Below are positions 9,313-18,575 of a stretch of 64,000 bases of DNA, piece after piece. Origin of the DNA: DASUPK01 sp963801055 (lineage in GTDB: Bacteria > Actinomycetota > Thermoleophilia > Solirubrobacterales > 70-9); contig CAWDDE010000001.1 of assembly GCA_963801055.1 (NCBI GenBank), positions 620,001-684,000 on the forward strand, given 5' to 3'. The translations under genes were made by a program, and so were the position numbers. The notes under the pieces are model-generated. The model saw nothing but the letters and a program-made list of their open reading frames with translations. It was not told where the DNA came from and made no database searches. Positions within the stretch are counted from its first letter, which is position 1, and each line of letters starts with the position of its first letter.

Positions 9313-9766
9313 GTGCCGCGCCGCGCTCCCAGATTCAGGAAGGGCCGAGACGCGAAGCTCGAACTGCTCGGGAACGTCCGGCTGTTCTCCACCTGCAACA
9401 AGCGTGAACTCGCGCGGATCGCCTCGCTCGTCGACGAGGTCGAGGCCCCAAAGGGAAAGGTCCTTGTCCGCCAGGGTGATACGGGAGAGGAGTGCTTCGT
9501 GATCGCGGAGGGACAGGCGAAGGCGACGATGCGCGGCAGAGGAAGCGCGGTGCTTAGGCCCGGCTCGTTCTTCGGCGAGATGGCATTGCTCGATCAAGGG
9601 CCCTCGCTCGGCGACCGTCACCGCCGAAACCGATATGCATCTCCTGGTGCTCGGCTCCCGCCAGTTCTCCGCCTTGATCAACGAGGTGCCCACGGTCGCT
9701 GTACGGATCATGCAGGGGCTGGCCGAGCGGTTGCGCGCCGCGGAGCCACGTCAGCCTCAGCACTAG
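9313..9766 (+). CDS. Cyclic-nucleotide-binding-fold (Crp-like, no HTH) protein, one frame break
   Basis: About 150 residues when joined. The cNMP-binding beta-barrel is clear: LGNVRLFSTCNKRELARIASL, GKVLVRQGDTGEECFVIAEG and LRPGSFFGEMALLDQGP, then ATVTAETDMHLLVLGSRQF. The frame breaks near 9600 where one extra C lies in GGGCCCTCG. The protein ends after the barrel, with no room for a Crp DNA-binding helix, so it is a sensor or scaffold domain rather than a regulator. GTG start at 9313. Its 3' end overlaps the opposing livF gene by about 59 bp. Confidence 0.78.
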
Positions 9767-10529
9767 CGGTGCGCGGCGCCGTCTCGGCACGGTCTATCCG
9801 TGCCGTGCCGCCGAGGTAGAGCTCGGCGACCTTGGGGTCCTCGAGCAGCTCTTTGCCTGAACCCTGGAAGCGGTTCTGCCCGATGTCGAGCACGTAGCCC
9901 CGGTCCGACATCGCGAGGGCGCGGCGCGCGTTCTGCTCGACCATCACCAGGGTCACCCCCGCCTGGTTGATCTCCTCGACCTTGGCGAAGATCGCCTCGA
10001 CGAAGGCGGGCGCCAAGCCGGCCGAGGGCTCGTCGAGCAGCAGCACCTGCGGGTCGGGCATCAGCGCCCTCCCCATCGCCAGGAGCTGTCGCTCGCCCCC
10101 GCTCATCGTCCCCGCCGTCTGGGTGCGGCGCTCGCCGAGGCGGGGAAAGAGCTCGTTGACCCTGGCCATCTCCTCGCGCGACCGGGAGGGGTCCACGGCG
10201 CCCATCTCGAGGTTCTCCTCCACGGTGAGGCTCTGGAAGATGTTGTCGAGCTGGGGGACGTAGCTCATGCCGCGGCGTGTGATCGAATGGGGCCGCAGTC
10301 CAGCCAGGTCCTCGCCGCGCAGGATCACCCGACCTCGCCGGGGCGGCAGCAGGCCGAAGATCGACTTGATCAGGGTCGACTTGCCGGCGCCGTTCGGGCC
10401 GATCACGGTGACGATCTCCCCCTCCCGCACCTTCAGCTCGACGCCGGTGAGGATGTCGACCTCGGGCACGTAGCCCGCGACCAGGTCCTCAACCTCGAGG
10501 ACGGTCCCGTTGGAGTCGGCGTCGGTCAT
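9708..10529 (-). CDS. livF: Branched-chain amino-acid ABC transporter ATPase LivF
   Basis: 273 residues. Walker A IGPNGAGKST, signature SGGERQ, Walker B VLLLDEPSAGLAP, and the LivF-typical VMVEQNARRALAMSDRGYVLD. The last 35 or so residues are an Ala/Arg/Pro-rich tail not expected in the family, lying in the overlap with the opposing cNMP-fold gene. Overlaps livG by 4 nt. Energises uptake of branched-chain amino acids together with LivG; linked to catabolism by the nearby bkd operon. Confidence 0.93.
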   Translation of the reverse strand: MTDADSNGTVLEVEDLVAGYVPEVDILTGVELKVREGEIVTVIGPNGAGKSTLIKSIFGLLPPRRGRVILRGEDLAGLRPHSITRRGMSYVPQLDNIFQSLTVEENLEMGAVDPSRSREEMARVNELFPRLGERRTQTAGTMSGGERQLLAMGRALMPDPQVLLLDEPSAGLAPAFVEAIFAKVEEINQAGVTLVMVEQNARRALAMSDRGYVLDIGQNRFQGSGKELLEDPKVAELYLGGTARIDRAETAPRTASAEADVAPRRATARPAPA

Positions 10530-11336
10530 CCGTACGGCTTCTCCCCGGCCACGGTATCCACCGGCGCGCCTCCGAGGTAGGCGTCGATCACGCGCTTGTC
10601 CGCGCGGACCTCCTCGGGCTCGCCATCGGCGATCACCCGGCCCTCGGCCATCACCACGACGCGATCGGAGTGGTTCATCACGACCTCCATGTCGTGCTCG
10701 ATGAACAGGAAGGTCACTCCCCGCTCCTGGCGGAGTTGCTGCATGTGATCGAGAAGCCGGGTTCCGAGCACGGGGTTGATGCCGGCCATCGGCTCGTCCA
10801 ATAGGAGCAGCTTCGGCCGAGCCATCAGCGCCCTGGCCAGCTCCAGCAGCTTCCGCTGCCCGCCGGAGAGGGTCCCCGCGTAGTCGTCCGCGAGCTCGGT
10901 CAGGTCGAAGATCTCGAGCACCTCCATCGCCTGCGCGCGAACCTCCTTCTCGCGCTCCCGCACGGCACCCGGCCGCAGGATCAGGTTTCGGAATCGCTCC
11001 CCCGGCTGGTCGGGAGCCGCGAGCATCATGTTGTCGATCACCGGCATCGCGGCCAGCGCCTTGGTGATCTGGAAGGTCCGCACCATCCCCTTGCGGGCGA
11101 TCTCGTAGGGAGCATCGCCGAAGACCTGGTTCCCCTCGAAGGTGACCGAGCCGCGCTCGCCGCGGTAAAACCCCGTCACCACGTTGAACAGGGTCGTCTT
11201 CCCGGCGCCGTTCGGCCCGATCAGCGCGGTTATCGCGCCCTCGCGGACCCTCATCGTCGCCCCGTCGACGGCGCGGATGCCGCCGAAGCGCTTGACGACG
11301 TCCTCGACCTCGAGCAGCGCCCTACCGTCACTCACC
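10526..11336 (-). CDS. livG: Branched-chain amino-acid ABC transporter ATPase LivG
   Basis: About 269 residues. Walker A IGPNGAGKTTLFNVVTGF, signature LSGGQRKLLELARALM, Walker B LLLDEPMAGINP and the LivG hallmark FLFIEHDMEVVM. GTG start at 11336 sits in an 8-nt overlap (GTGAGTGA) with the expected livM stop. It currently reads through from livM as one frame only because of extra bases upstream; I treat them as two genes. Confidence 0.92.
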
Positions 11337-12350
11337 AAGGACCATCTCCTCACGCTTGCCGAAGAGTCCCCTGGGGCCGGAAGGCCATCAGGCCGATCAG
11401 CAGCAGCGCCGGTGATCGCCAGCCGCAGCGCCGCGATCCGGGTCTCGGTGAAGGGCGGGTCGGGCAGATCGATGAAGCGGGTCCCCTCGAGCACGAACCA
11501 GAACAGGACCGCGCCGACGGCGACCCCCCTGTAGCTGGCGAGGCCGCCGAGGATCAGCACGCTGAAGGCGAAGAAGGTGACCAGCGGCTCGAAATCGATC
11601 GGGTGGATCGTGGCCAGGTTGAGGGCGAGGAAGAATCCCGCGATCGCTCCCAGGCACGCCGAGATCGCCAGCGACTGGAGCTTGAAGAGGAGGGTGTTCT
11701 TGCCCAGCGCCAGGGCGGCGTCCTCGTCCTCGCGGATCGCCCGCAGAACCCGCCCCCAGGGTGTGCCCTGGAAGTAGCTGAGGGCGATCGTCGCGATGCC
11801 GACGGTCAGCCAGATCACCAGAAGCAATGGGAAGAGCGAGTCGGGGTCGCTCCAGAAGTTGGCGACCACATTGTCGTTGATCGACTCCGAGACGTCTCGC
11901 CAGGCGTCGGGATAGCAGCGCGACGGATCGTCCTCGTCACAGAAAAGCCCCAGGTTGCCGCCAGTGAGGCCGCGGGCATTCTGGGCGAACAAGCGCACCA
12001 CCTCGGCCATGGCGATGGTGGCGATCGCGAAGTAGTCGGCGCGCAGCCGCAGTGAGGGCAAGCCGACGATGACGCCGAAGAGCATCGCCACCAGCACCGC
12101 GATCGGGAGCGAGAGCCAGAAGCTGAAGCCTGCCTTCAAGACCAGGATCGCCATCGTGTAGGCCCCCACCGCCATGAAGGCCGCCTGGCCGAAGTTGACG
12201 ATCCCCGTGTAGCCAACGTTGAGCTGAAGGCCAAGCGCGACCAGCGTGTAAGTGCCCGCGATCACGCCGACGCTGATCCAGAAGGCTGGGTCGGTGAGGG
12301 ACTCAAGCGTGACGGCGAGTGGCGCGAGCGATCGCGAGGTCGAGGCTCAT
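11329..12350 (-). CDS. livM: Branched-chain amino-acid permease LivM (frame breaks)
   Basis: About 335 residues when joined. Multi-span permease with LQLNVGYTGIVNFGQAAFMAVGAYT, the EAA-type loop GRVLRAIREDEDAALALGKN, and ILGGLASYRGVAVGA. One extra base near 12312-12316 separates the N-terminal MSLDLAIARAT, whose ATG overlaps the livH stop as ATGA. Two extra G bases near 11377-11380 and 11400-11408 hide the true C-terminus (GLMAFRPQGLFGKRE) and stop. Forms the transmembrane channel with LivH. Confidence 0.88.
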
Positions 12351-13360
12351 ATCGTCTTCGCCCTCCCGAAGATGCCCTGCGGCCGGATCGATGAGCACGA
12401 TGACCAGGACGAGGAAGCCGACCGCGGTCTTCCAGCGGGCGTCGATGATCAGCGTCGACCACTCGGTCACCACGCCCAGCACCAGACCCGCCGCCAGCGC
12501 GCCGAAGGCGTCACCGATGCCGCCGAGGATGACCGCCGCGAAGATCGGCAGCAGGAGCTCGAAGCCAAGCTCCGGGTAGAGGCTGGTGATGGCGGCGGCC
12601 AGCACCCCGGCGAGGCCGGCAAGCGTCCCCGCGAAGACCCACGTGTAGAGGATCACCCGGCGAGTATCGATGCCCGCGGTCTCAGCGAGGTCGAGGTCGT
12701 CCGAGAGTGCCCGCATCCGCTTGCCCAGCAGCGTGTAGCGGAGCATCAGGCCGACGGCCACCAGCACCACCAGACCGACGATCACCACGATCAGCTCGGT
12801 CTGACCGATGCGCAGACCGAGGAAGCTCGACCGTGTCTCGTCGTGTTGACGTCGAGAATGCGGATCTCGGTGCCCCAGAACCACTGGACCACGGCCCGCA
12901 GCAGGAAGGCGAGGCCGATCGACATCAGGATGAGCTGCAGGAACCCAGCGTGCTTGGCCCTCATCGGCCCCCAGAGCAGCCGCTCGAAGAGGATTCCCAG
13001 CAGCGCCGTCATCAGCATCGCCCAGAAGACGGCGACCACGAGCGGGGCGCCCCAGGTGACGTTGACCAGATAGGCCATGTAGGCCCCGAAGGTGAGGAAG
13101 TCGCCCTGGGCGAAGTTGACCAGCTTGAGGATCCCGTAGACGAGGGTGAGCCCAACGGCGCCGAGGGCGTAGATGGCCCCCAGCGACAGTCCGTTGAGGC
13201 CGGTCTGAGCGACGTCGTGGATGCCTTTCATGGCGACCAGGACGAGGAAGATCGCGACGATCACCGCGACCCCGCCGAGCCAGGGCTGGCGGCGGAGCCG
13301 TTCCCTGAGCCGCTCCCCAATGGCGCGCGGCACGCGCCCGGTGATTTGACCGGCTTCCAT
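12347..13360 (-). CDS. livH: Branched-chain amino-acid permease LivH (frame breaks)
   Basis: About 335 residues when joined. The N-terminal part has GLSLGAIYALGAVGLTLVYGI and KLVNFAQGDFLTFGAY, classic LivH; the C-terminal part has DLDLAETAGIDTRRVILYTW and ILGGIGDAFGALAAG. The frame changes near 12848-12858. A further extra G near 12372-12378 disguises the true end GIFGRAKTI. First gene of the livHMGF operon, with 4-8 nt overlaps throughout. Confidence 0.9.
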
Positions 13361-13456
13361 TGTCAGGGGGTGCCTATCCGCATTAGCGGCGAATCACACC
13401 AGTGCGCAACGGAACGACAACCTACCTAGCTCTGGCTCCCGCGGGCGTGCGGGTGG

Positions 13457-13978
13457 CTAGGCGCTGAGTTCAGCGGGAGCGGGGGAGAGCTCCAGCTCGT
13501 AGCGCTGATAGACGATTCGCTCCCGGCCCCAGCGCGGGCTCGCCTCGGCCGAGACCAGCTCGAAGCCGTGATCGCGGTAGAGATGTGCGGCTGCCTCGAG
13601 CTCGCTGAAGGTCTCCAAGAAGACCCGCTCGTAGCCGACCTCGGCGGCCCAGCTCAGCATCTCGCTCAGCAGCCGGCGGCCGATCCCGCGACCCCGCACC
13701 TCCGGGCTGAGCACGAACCAGCGGATCGCCGCCTGCCCGTCGCCCTCGTCGGTGAGCGCGAGGCTGCCGGCGTGCTCGCCGTCGAGCTCCACCAGGTAGA
13801 TCGCCTCGCGCGGACGGGGGAACCCACGAAGGGCTGCGCGGGCCACGGTCAAGGCGACGTGCCCTTCGAAGGTCGCGTCGACGCCATATTCCTCTCCGTA
13901 GACGCGGCCGTGGTGGGCGACGATCGCGCCCAGGTCGCCGGGGCCAAGCTCGCGGCGGATGCGCGGATCGGGGCTCAC
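13457..13978 (-). CDS. GNAT-family N-acetyltransferase
   Basis: 173 residues. The acetyl-CoA pyrophosphate-binding motif is SPEVRGRGIGRRLLSEML, preceded by the beta-strand AAIRWFVL and followed by VFLETFSELEAAAHLYRDHGFELV, typical of GNAT enzymes of the MarR-associated type. Substrate unknown. The GTG start overlaps the stop of the upstream small GNAT-like gene (GTGA), so the two are translationally coupled and may form one two-part enzyme. Confidence 0.88.
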   Translation of the reverse strand: MSPDPRIRRELGPGDLGAIVAHHGRVYGEEYGVDATFEGHVALTVARAALRGFPRPREAIYLVELDGEHAGSLALTDEGDGQAAIRWFVLSPEVRGRGIGRRLLSEMLSWAAEVGYERVFLETFSELEAAAHLYRDHGFELVSAEASPRWGRERIVYQRYELELSPAPAELSA

Positions 13979-14325
13979 GGGGCCACCGGCAGGGGGCGCG
14001 GCTGGAGCTGGGGGGACGGTGAGGGGTGCGGTGCCGTGCGGAGGCCGCCCGCGTGACAGCGGAGCAGCTCGGAGAGCTCGGCGGTGCGACGGAAGGGATC
14101 GGCGATGAGCTCGTCGGTGGAGAGCGAGAGAGCCGCGTCAATTCGCCCGTCCCGCTCGGCGACCAGATGCGGTCCCGGCGGAAGCGGCCGGGTGTCGAGC
14201 TCGGCGAGCCGCTCGAGCGTGCCCTGGTCGGCTGGGGCCCCGAGGCGCACGGTAACCGGACTCTGCCAGGCGGCGCGCCGATGGCCATCGAGTTCCAGAT
14301 GCCGGTCTCGATCCCTATGCGCCAT
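13975..14325 (-). CDS. Small GNAT-like conserved actinobacterial protein (second copy)
   Basis: 116 residues, same family as 1151-1465: both share a beta-strand start (VTVRLGAPADQGTLERLAEL), a HLVAERDGRIDAALSLS block and ADPFRRTAELSELLR. It overlaps the full GNAT gene by 4 nt. The divergent LysR gene and a palindrome lie upstream, suggesting control of this pair by LysR. The C-terminal 20 residues are Pro/Ser-rich and look disordered. Function not known. Confidence 0.6.
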   Translation of the reverse strand: MAHRDRDRHLELDGHRRAAWQSPVTVRLGAPADQGTLERLAELDTRPLPPGPHLVAERDGRIDAALSLSTDELIADPFRRTAELSELLRCHAGGLRTAPHPSPSPQLQPRPLPVAP

Positions 14326-14371
14326 GACAGTGAGTATGGCCCTGGTTAGCTATCTGTGCAAGATGTTGTTG

Positions 14372-14389
14372 TCACGATATCGATCGTGA
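14372..14389. promoter_or_regulatory. Perfect 18-bp palindrome, likely LysR operator
   Basis: TCACGAT-ATCG-ATCGTGA lies between the divergent LysR gene (GTG 14407) and the GNAT pair (start 14325). It fits the T-N11-A LysR-box pattern and stands out as AT-richer than its surroundings. Confidence 0.6.
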
Positions 14390-14406
14390 TTTACGATTGC
14401 TGTTTC

Positions 14407-15294
14407 GTGGAACTGCGCCAGCTGAGATACGTCGAGGCGGTTGCGCGCCACCGCCACTTCACCCGCGCGGCAGAGGAGCTGCACGTCGCCCAGTCGGCGC
14501 TCTCCCACCAGATCCGCCGGCTCGAGGGGGAGCTCGGCGCCGATCTGTTCGAGCGTACGAGCCGCACGGTGACGGTGACCGAGGCGGGCGAGGCGGTGGC
14601 CGAGCGGGCCCGCGGCATCCTCGCCCAGGTCGATGGTGTCCGCGACGAGGTGGACGAGCTGCGCGGGCTCGTTCGCGGCCGGGTCTCGGTCGGAGCGACC
14701 CTGCCGGCGGGCGAGGTCGACGTGCCGCGGCTGCTGGTTCGCTTCAGCGAGGCCTTTCCGGGAATCGAGGTCGACCTATTTGAGGGCACGGCCGGCGACA
14801 TGCGTGGCCGCCTGGAGGAGGACCGGGTGGATGCCGCGTTCTCGCTGCTCGCGGAGGACCCCCCGCCCGAGTTCGAGGTGGAGCCCCTCAGCGAGGAGGA
14901 GGTCGTCGCAGCCTTCCCGGCAGGGGGCGGTCCCGATCGCCATCGGATCAGAGCCGCCGAGCTGGGCCGCTACTCACTGATCACCCCGCGCTCGGGCTCG
15001 GCGATAAAGCAGGCGCTGGACGAGTTCTTCGCCCGTGCCGGGCAGCCGCTGCGGATCTCCCTGGAGAGCGGCGACCCGTTCCTGCTGCGCTGCCTGGTCT
15101 CGACCGGGTTTGGTGCGGCGGTGCTGCCGAAATCGCTCACGCATCGCGAGGGGCCGCCGATCGACGTGCGCGGATTGCGCCCGGCCGTTCGCCTTCCCGC
15201 GACCTTGATCTGGCGGAAGCGGCGGCACCAGACGCCGGCCGCGCGCGCCTTCATCGACTTCGTCCGCTGCTCGGCCGCGGCGAGCTTTCGCTAG
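14407..15294 (+). CDS. LysR-family transcriptional regulator
   Basis: About 295 residues. Starts VELRQLRYVEAVARHRHF, the classic LysR N-terminus, with the helix-turn-helix AAEELHVAQSALSHQIRRLE, then a two-lobed effector domain (RVSVGATLPAGEVDVPRLL..., SGDPFLLRCLVSTGFGAAVLPKSL). I chose GTG 14407 over ATG 14356 because family alignment begins there and the upstream codons lie in the operator region. Probably autoregulates and controls the divergent GNAT pair or the EamA exporter downstream. Confidence 0.9.
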   Translation: MELRQLRYVEAVARHRHFTRAAEELHVAQSALSHQIRRLEGELGADLFERTSRTVTVTEAGEAVAERARGILAQVDGVRDEVDELRGLVRGRVSVGATLPAGEVDVPRLLVRFSEAFPGIEVDLFEGTAGDMRGRLEEDRVDAAFSLLAEDPPPEFEVEPLSEEEVVAAFPAGGGPDRHRIRAAELGRYSLITPRSGSAIKQALDEFFARAGQPLRISLESGDPFLLRCLVSTGFGAAVLPKSLTHREGPPIDVRGLRPAVRLPATLIWRKRRHQTPAARAFIDFVRCSAAASFR

Positions 15295-15336
15295 GCGCCC
15301 GCGCCCGCGCCTCGCCGAGGGGCGGCGACCGCAACC

Positions 15337-16284
15337 ATGGGGGACATGGACCGTCGCTCATGGTCGCTGCTGCTCGTGCTCGGCGCGATCTGGGGCGCCT
15401 CCTACCTGTTGATCAAGATCGGGCTGCGTGACCTCTCGCCCTCCATGGTCGCCTTCGTCCGGATCGCCCTGGCGGCGCTCGTGCTCCTGCCGGTCGCGGC
15501 CGCTCAGGGCGCGCTCAGCGGGATTCGATCGAGGGCGGGGTGGCTGGCGCTGGTCGGCGCCGTTCAGGTGGCGGGACCCTTCGTGCTGATCTCGGCTGGG
15601 GAGGAACAGATCTCCTCCTCGCTAGCCGGCATCCTGGTCGCCTCGGTGCCGCTCTTCACAGCACTGCTCGCGATCTGGGTCGACCACGAGGAGCGCTCCC
15701 AGGGCCTTCGGCTGGGCGGGGTGCTGGTCGGTTTCGGCGGGGTGGCGCTGCTGCTCGGCGTCGATCTCGGCGGCTCCGGCTCCGCCCTGCTCGGCGGGCT
15801 GGCGGTGGTGCTCGCCAGCCTCGGCTACGCGGTCGGCGGCCTCCTCGTCAAGCACCGCCTCGCCGGGCTGGCGCCGGTCGGGATGTCGGCCGCGGTCGTG
15901 ACCGCGAGTGCGATCTTCCTGCTGCCACCGGCCCTGCTCACCGCGCCCGAGGCCGCACCCGGCCTGGGCCCGGCGGCGGCCGTGGCGGTGCTCGGGGTGC
16001 TCGGCACCGGGCTCGCCTTCGTCATCCTCTACAGGCTGATTGCCTCGATCGGCCCGGCCCGCGCCTGGCTGGTCACCTACATCGCACCAGGGTTCGCCGT
16101 CGTCTACGGCGCCGTCCTGCTGTCCGAGGAGGTGACGGTCGCAACCCTCGCGGGGCTGGCGCTGATCCTCTTCGGTTCGTGGCTCGCCGCGGAGGGACGG
16201 CTGCCCCTGCGCCCGCGCGTCGACGTCGACGAGGGGACGCCCTCGATACCGGTCGTCGAGCCCGCCGAGGGGAAGCGTGCATAA
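15337..16284 (+). CDS. EamA/DMT-family transporter
   Basis: 315 residues with about ten hydrophobic helices in two repeated EamA halves (GAIWGASYLLIKIGLRDLSP and LGYAVGGLLVKHRL... mark the repeats). Members export amino acids, nucleosides or drugs. Followed with an 8-nt overlap by an M29 peptidase and then glutamate formimidoyltransferase, suggesting a small amino-acid-metabolism operon. Substrate unknown. The cytoplasmic C-terminal tail is about 35 residues. Confidence 0.88.
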   Translation: MGDMDRRSWSLLLVLGAIWGASYLLIKIGLRDLSPSMVAFVRIALAALVLLPVAAAQGALSGIRSRAGWLALVGAVQVAGPFVLISAGEEQISSSLAGILVASVPLFTALLAIWVDHEERSQGLRLGGVLVGFGGVALLLGVDLGGSGSALLGGLAVVLASLGYAVGGLLVKHRLAGLAPVGMSAAVVTASAIFLLPPALLTAPEAAPGLGPAAAVAVLGVLGTGLAFVILYRLIASIGPARAWLVTYIAPGFAVVYGAVLLSEEVTVATLAGLALILFGSWLAAEGRLPLRPRVDVDEGTPSIPVVEPAEGKRA

Positions 16285-17248
16285 GCTGGCCGCCGTGTCG
16301 CAAGGCGATCTCGATCGAGCCGTGCGGGCGGTTGTCCGCGATTGCCTCGGCGTGAAGGAGGGGGAGGAGGTCCTGGTCGTCTGCAATCCGGCGACCCAGC
16401 GCGTCGGCGAGCGCCTCCGCGAGGAGGCGGCGGATGCGGGAGCCGAAGCCGTCGCGGCGGTGATCTCGGAGCGCCCCTCCCACGGCGCCGAGCCGCCACG
16501 GACGGTCGCCGAGGCGATGGCGGCCGCGGACGTGATCATCGCGCCCACGATCCAGTCGCTCTCCCACACCGCCGCCCGCAAACGGGCCAGCGAGGCAGGC
16601 GTTCGCTGCGCGACTCTGCCGGGGGTGACCGAGGAGATGCTGGCCCGTGTGATGAGCGCCGACATGGAGGGCCTGCGCCGCAAGGGCCACGCCGTGGCGG
16701 ACGCGCTCGACGCCGCCTCCGGGGCCCAGATCACCGACGCGAACGGCACCGACCTCCGCCTGGATCTGTCCGGCCGCGAGGCGATCCCCGACGCCGGTGA
16801 GCTCACCGAGCCCGGCGCCTTCGGCAACCTGCCCTGCGGAGAGGGCTTCATCTCGCCGGCCGACGGCAGCGGCACCCTCGTCGTCGACGGTTCGCTCGCC
16901 GGCATCGGTCTCGCGGAGGAGCCGGTCGAGCTGGTGATCGAGGGCGGCCATCTGACCTCGGCGCGAGGCGGGCAGGGCATGGCGTTCATGGAGCTGCTCA
17001 CGATGCACGGCGAGGACGGGACCAACATCGCCGAGCTTGGCATCGGCACCAACGAGAAGGCGATCCTGACCGGCGAGATTCTCGAGGACGAGAAAATCCT
17101 CGGCTCCTGTCACGTCGCCTTCGGGGCCTCCGCCGGCATCGGGGGAGCGGTCCAGGTGCCGGTCCACCTCGACTGCATCATCATGAAGCCCACCGTCGAG
17201 CTGGACGGCGAGGCGATCGCCCGCGACGGCGAGCTGCTGATCGGGTGA
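16277..17248 (+). CDS. M29-family aminopeptidase-like protein
   Basis: 323 residues, shorter than the usual 370-410 of thermophilic aminopeptidases. Metal-binding positions are visible: Glu in CGEGFISP, Glu in ELGIGTNEKA, His in GSCHVAFG, and His-Asp in HLDCIIMKPTVELD. The N-terminal alpha/beta domain has GEEVLVVCNPATQRV. The GTG start at 16277 overlaps the EamA stop; a GTG at 16295 is an alternative. Probably a cytoplasmic metallo-aminopeptidase. Confidence 0.8.
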   Translation: MHKLAAVSQGDLDRAVRAVVRDCLGVKEGEEVLVVCNPATQRVGERLREEAADAGAEAVAAVISERPSHGAEPPRTVAEAMAAADVIIAPTIQSLSHTAARKRASEAGVRCATLPGVTEEMLARVMSADMEGLRRKGHAVADALDAASGAQITDANGTDLRLDLSGREAIPDAGELTEPGAFGNLPCGEGFISPADGSGTLVVDGSLAGIGLAEEPVELVIEGGHLTSARGGQGMAFMELLTMHGEDGTNIAELGIGTNEKAILTGEILEDEKILGSCHVAFGASAGIGGAVQVPVHLDCIIMKPTVELDGEAIARDGELLIG

Positions 17249-18155
17249 ACAGCGCGGAGCAAGACCAGCAAGGGCGCCTGCCGTTGGTCGCCGTCCCCAA
17301 CTTCTCCGAGGGCCGCAGCGAGCGTGTGGTCGATGCGCTCGAGGCGACGCTGGGCTCGCATGCCCGCGTGCTGAACCGTCACTTCGACGCTCACCACAAC
17401 CGCAGCGTCTTCACGATCGCCGCCGAGCCGCGCAGAGCTCGTGGAGGCGCTGGTGGCCGGCGCCGGCCAGGCCCTTGACCTGATCGACCTACGCAGCCAC
17501 CAGGGCCTCCACCCACATATCGGCGCGCTCGACGTCTGCCCGGCCGTCTGGCAGACCGACGACCGCCGCGACGACGCCCGGGCCGCGGCACACAGCGCCG
17601 CGGAGGGGATCGCCGCCCTGGAGATTCCAGTCTTCTTCTACGGCGAGCTCGCGAGCACCCCCGAGCGCTCCGAGCGCGCCTACTTCCGGCGGGGCGGACC
17701 GGCGGAGCTGGCGCGCCGGATGGAGTCGGGCGAGCTAGAGCCCGACCTGGGCCCCTCCGCGCCGCACCCGACTGCGGGGGCCACGCTGGTCACCGCCAGA
17801 GAGCCGCTGGTCGCCTTCAACGTCGAGCTCGATACTCCGGATCCCGAGGTCGCGCGGGCCGTCGCGGCCGAGCTTCGCGAGGCCGGTGGGGGGCTCCCGG
17901 GCGTCCGCGCTCTGGGGCTGCCGCGCGGGCGGAGGGCGCTCGCAGGTCTCCGTCAACGTCCACGATCCCTACGAGGTCCCGCTTGCCGAGGTCGTCGCCC
18001 AGATCTCGCGGCTCGCTGCGGAGCATGGCACCCGGCCTGTCGAGGCCGAGCTCGTCGGACTCGTGCCGGAGGCCGCCCTCGCCGGCTACCCGGACGAGCC
18101 AGCGATCAAGAACTTCGATCCCAAGCGCGACGTGATCGAGAACGTCCTCGGCTAG
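17245..18155 (+). CDS. Glutamate formimidoyltransferase (two frame breaks)
   Basis: About 303 residues when joined. The N-terminal segment has LVAVPNFSEGRSERVVDAL, and the middle has DLIDLRSHQGLHPHIGALDV with HIGALDVCP, hallmarks of FTCD-type formiminotransferases; the C-terminal segment VSVNVHDPYEVPLAEVV also fits. It transfers the formimino group to tetrahydrofolate (histidine breakdown). Frame changes near 17431 (extra C in CCGCGCAG) and about 17920-17945. GTG start overlaps the M29 stop as GTGA. No other hut genes are in view. Confidence 0.85.
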
Positions 18156-18158
18156 CCT
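18153..18158 (+). promoter_or_regulatory. -10 box TAGCCT for a leaderless gene
   Basis: TAGCCT overlaps the stop codon of the formimidoyltransferase gene and ends 7 nt before the ATG at 18166, so transcription would start at the start codon. Confidence 0.4.
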
Positions 18159-18165
18159 CCATTCG

Positions 18166-18572
18166 ATGGCACAGACCAAGCGAAAGCGCCGCCGCAAGCG
18201 CCGCGGCACCCAGGGCGGCAGGATCGACAGCCGCCCGGTCCGCGGGCGGGCGCGAAGCCGCGCCGAGGCTCAGTCCCGCGCCCGCAGCCGGACAAGAAGA
18301 AGAAGGGCGGCCCGCGCGTACCCGAGCCGCCGACCTGGTCGGGCGCGCTGAAGAAGGGTGGCATCGCGGCCGTCCTGTTCGTGGCCCTGCTTTTCCTCTT
18401 CGGCCAGAGCGCGCTTACAGCGGTGCTGGTCGGGATCCTGATGCTCGGCTTCTACGTCCCGATGTCCTACCTGGTCGACCGGTTCATTCACCAGCGCCAC
18501 CTCCGCAAGGTGGCAAAGAAGCGGGCCGAGCGCGAGGCCGAGCGGACCGGCGCCGAGCACGCCGAGGGCTGA
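18166..18572 (+). CDS. Small basic membrane protein of unknown function (frame break)
   Basis: About 135 residues when joined. The N-terminal 45 residues are extremely Lys/Arg-rich (MAQTKRKRRRKRRGTQGGRI). After a frame change around 18285-18300 it continues with VPEPPTWSGALKKGG, two membrane helices (AAVLFVALLFLFG and AVLVGILMLGFYVPMSYLV) and a charged tail. I do not recognise a characterised family. The basic tail suggests interaction with nucleic acid or with the membrane surface. The ORF is 3 nt upstream of the metallo-hydrolase gene. Confidence 0.6.
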
Positions 18573-18575
18573 GCC

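Noticed and set aside
10526..12265. Apparent LivM-LivG fusion protein
   Set aside because: Removing two extra G bases near 11377-11408 restores the normal LivM C-terminus and a stop that overlaps the livG GTG start by 8 nt.
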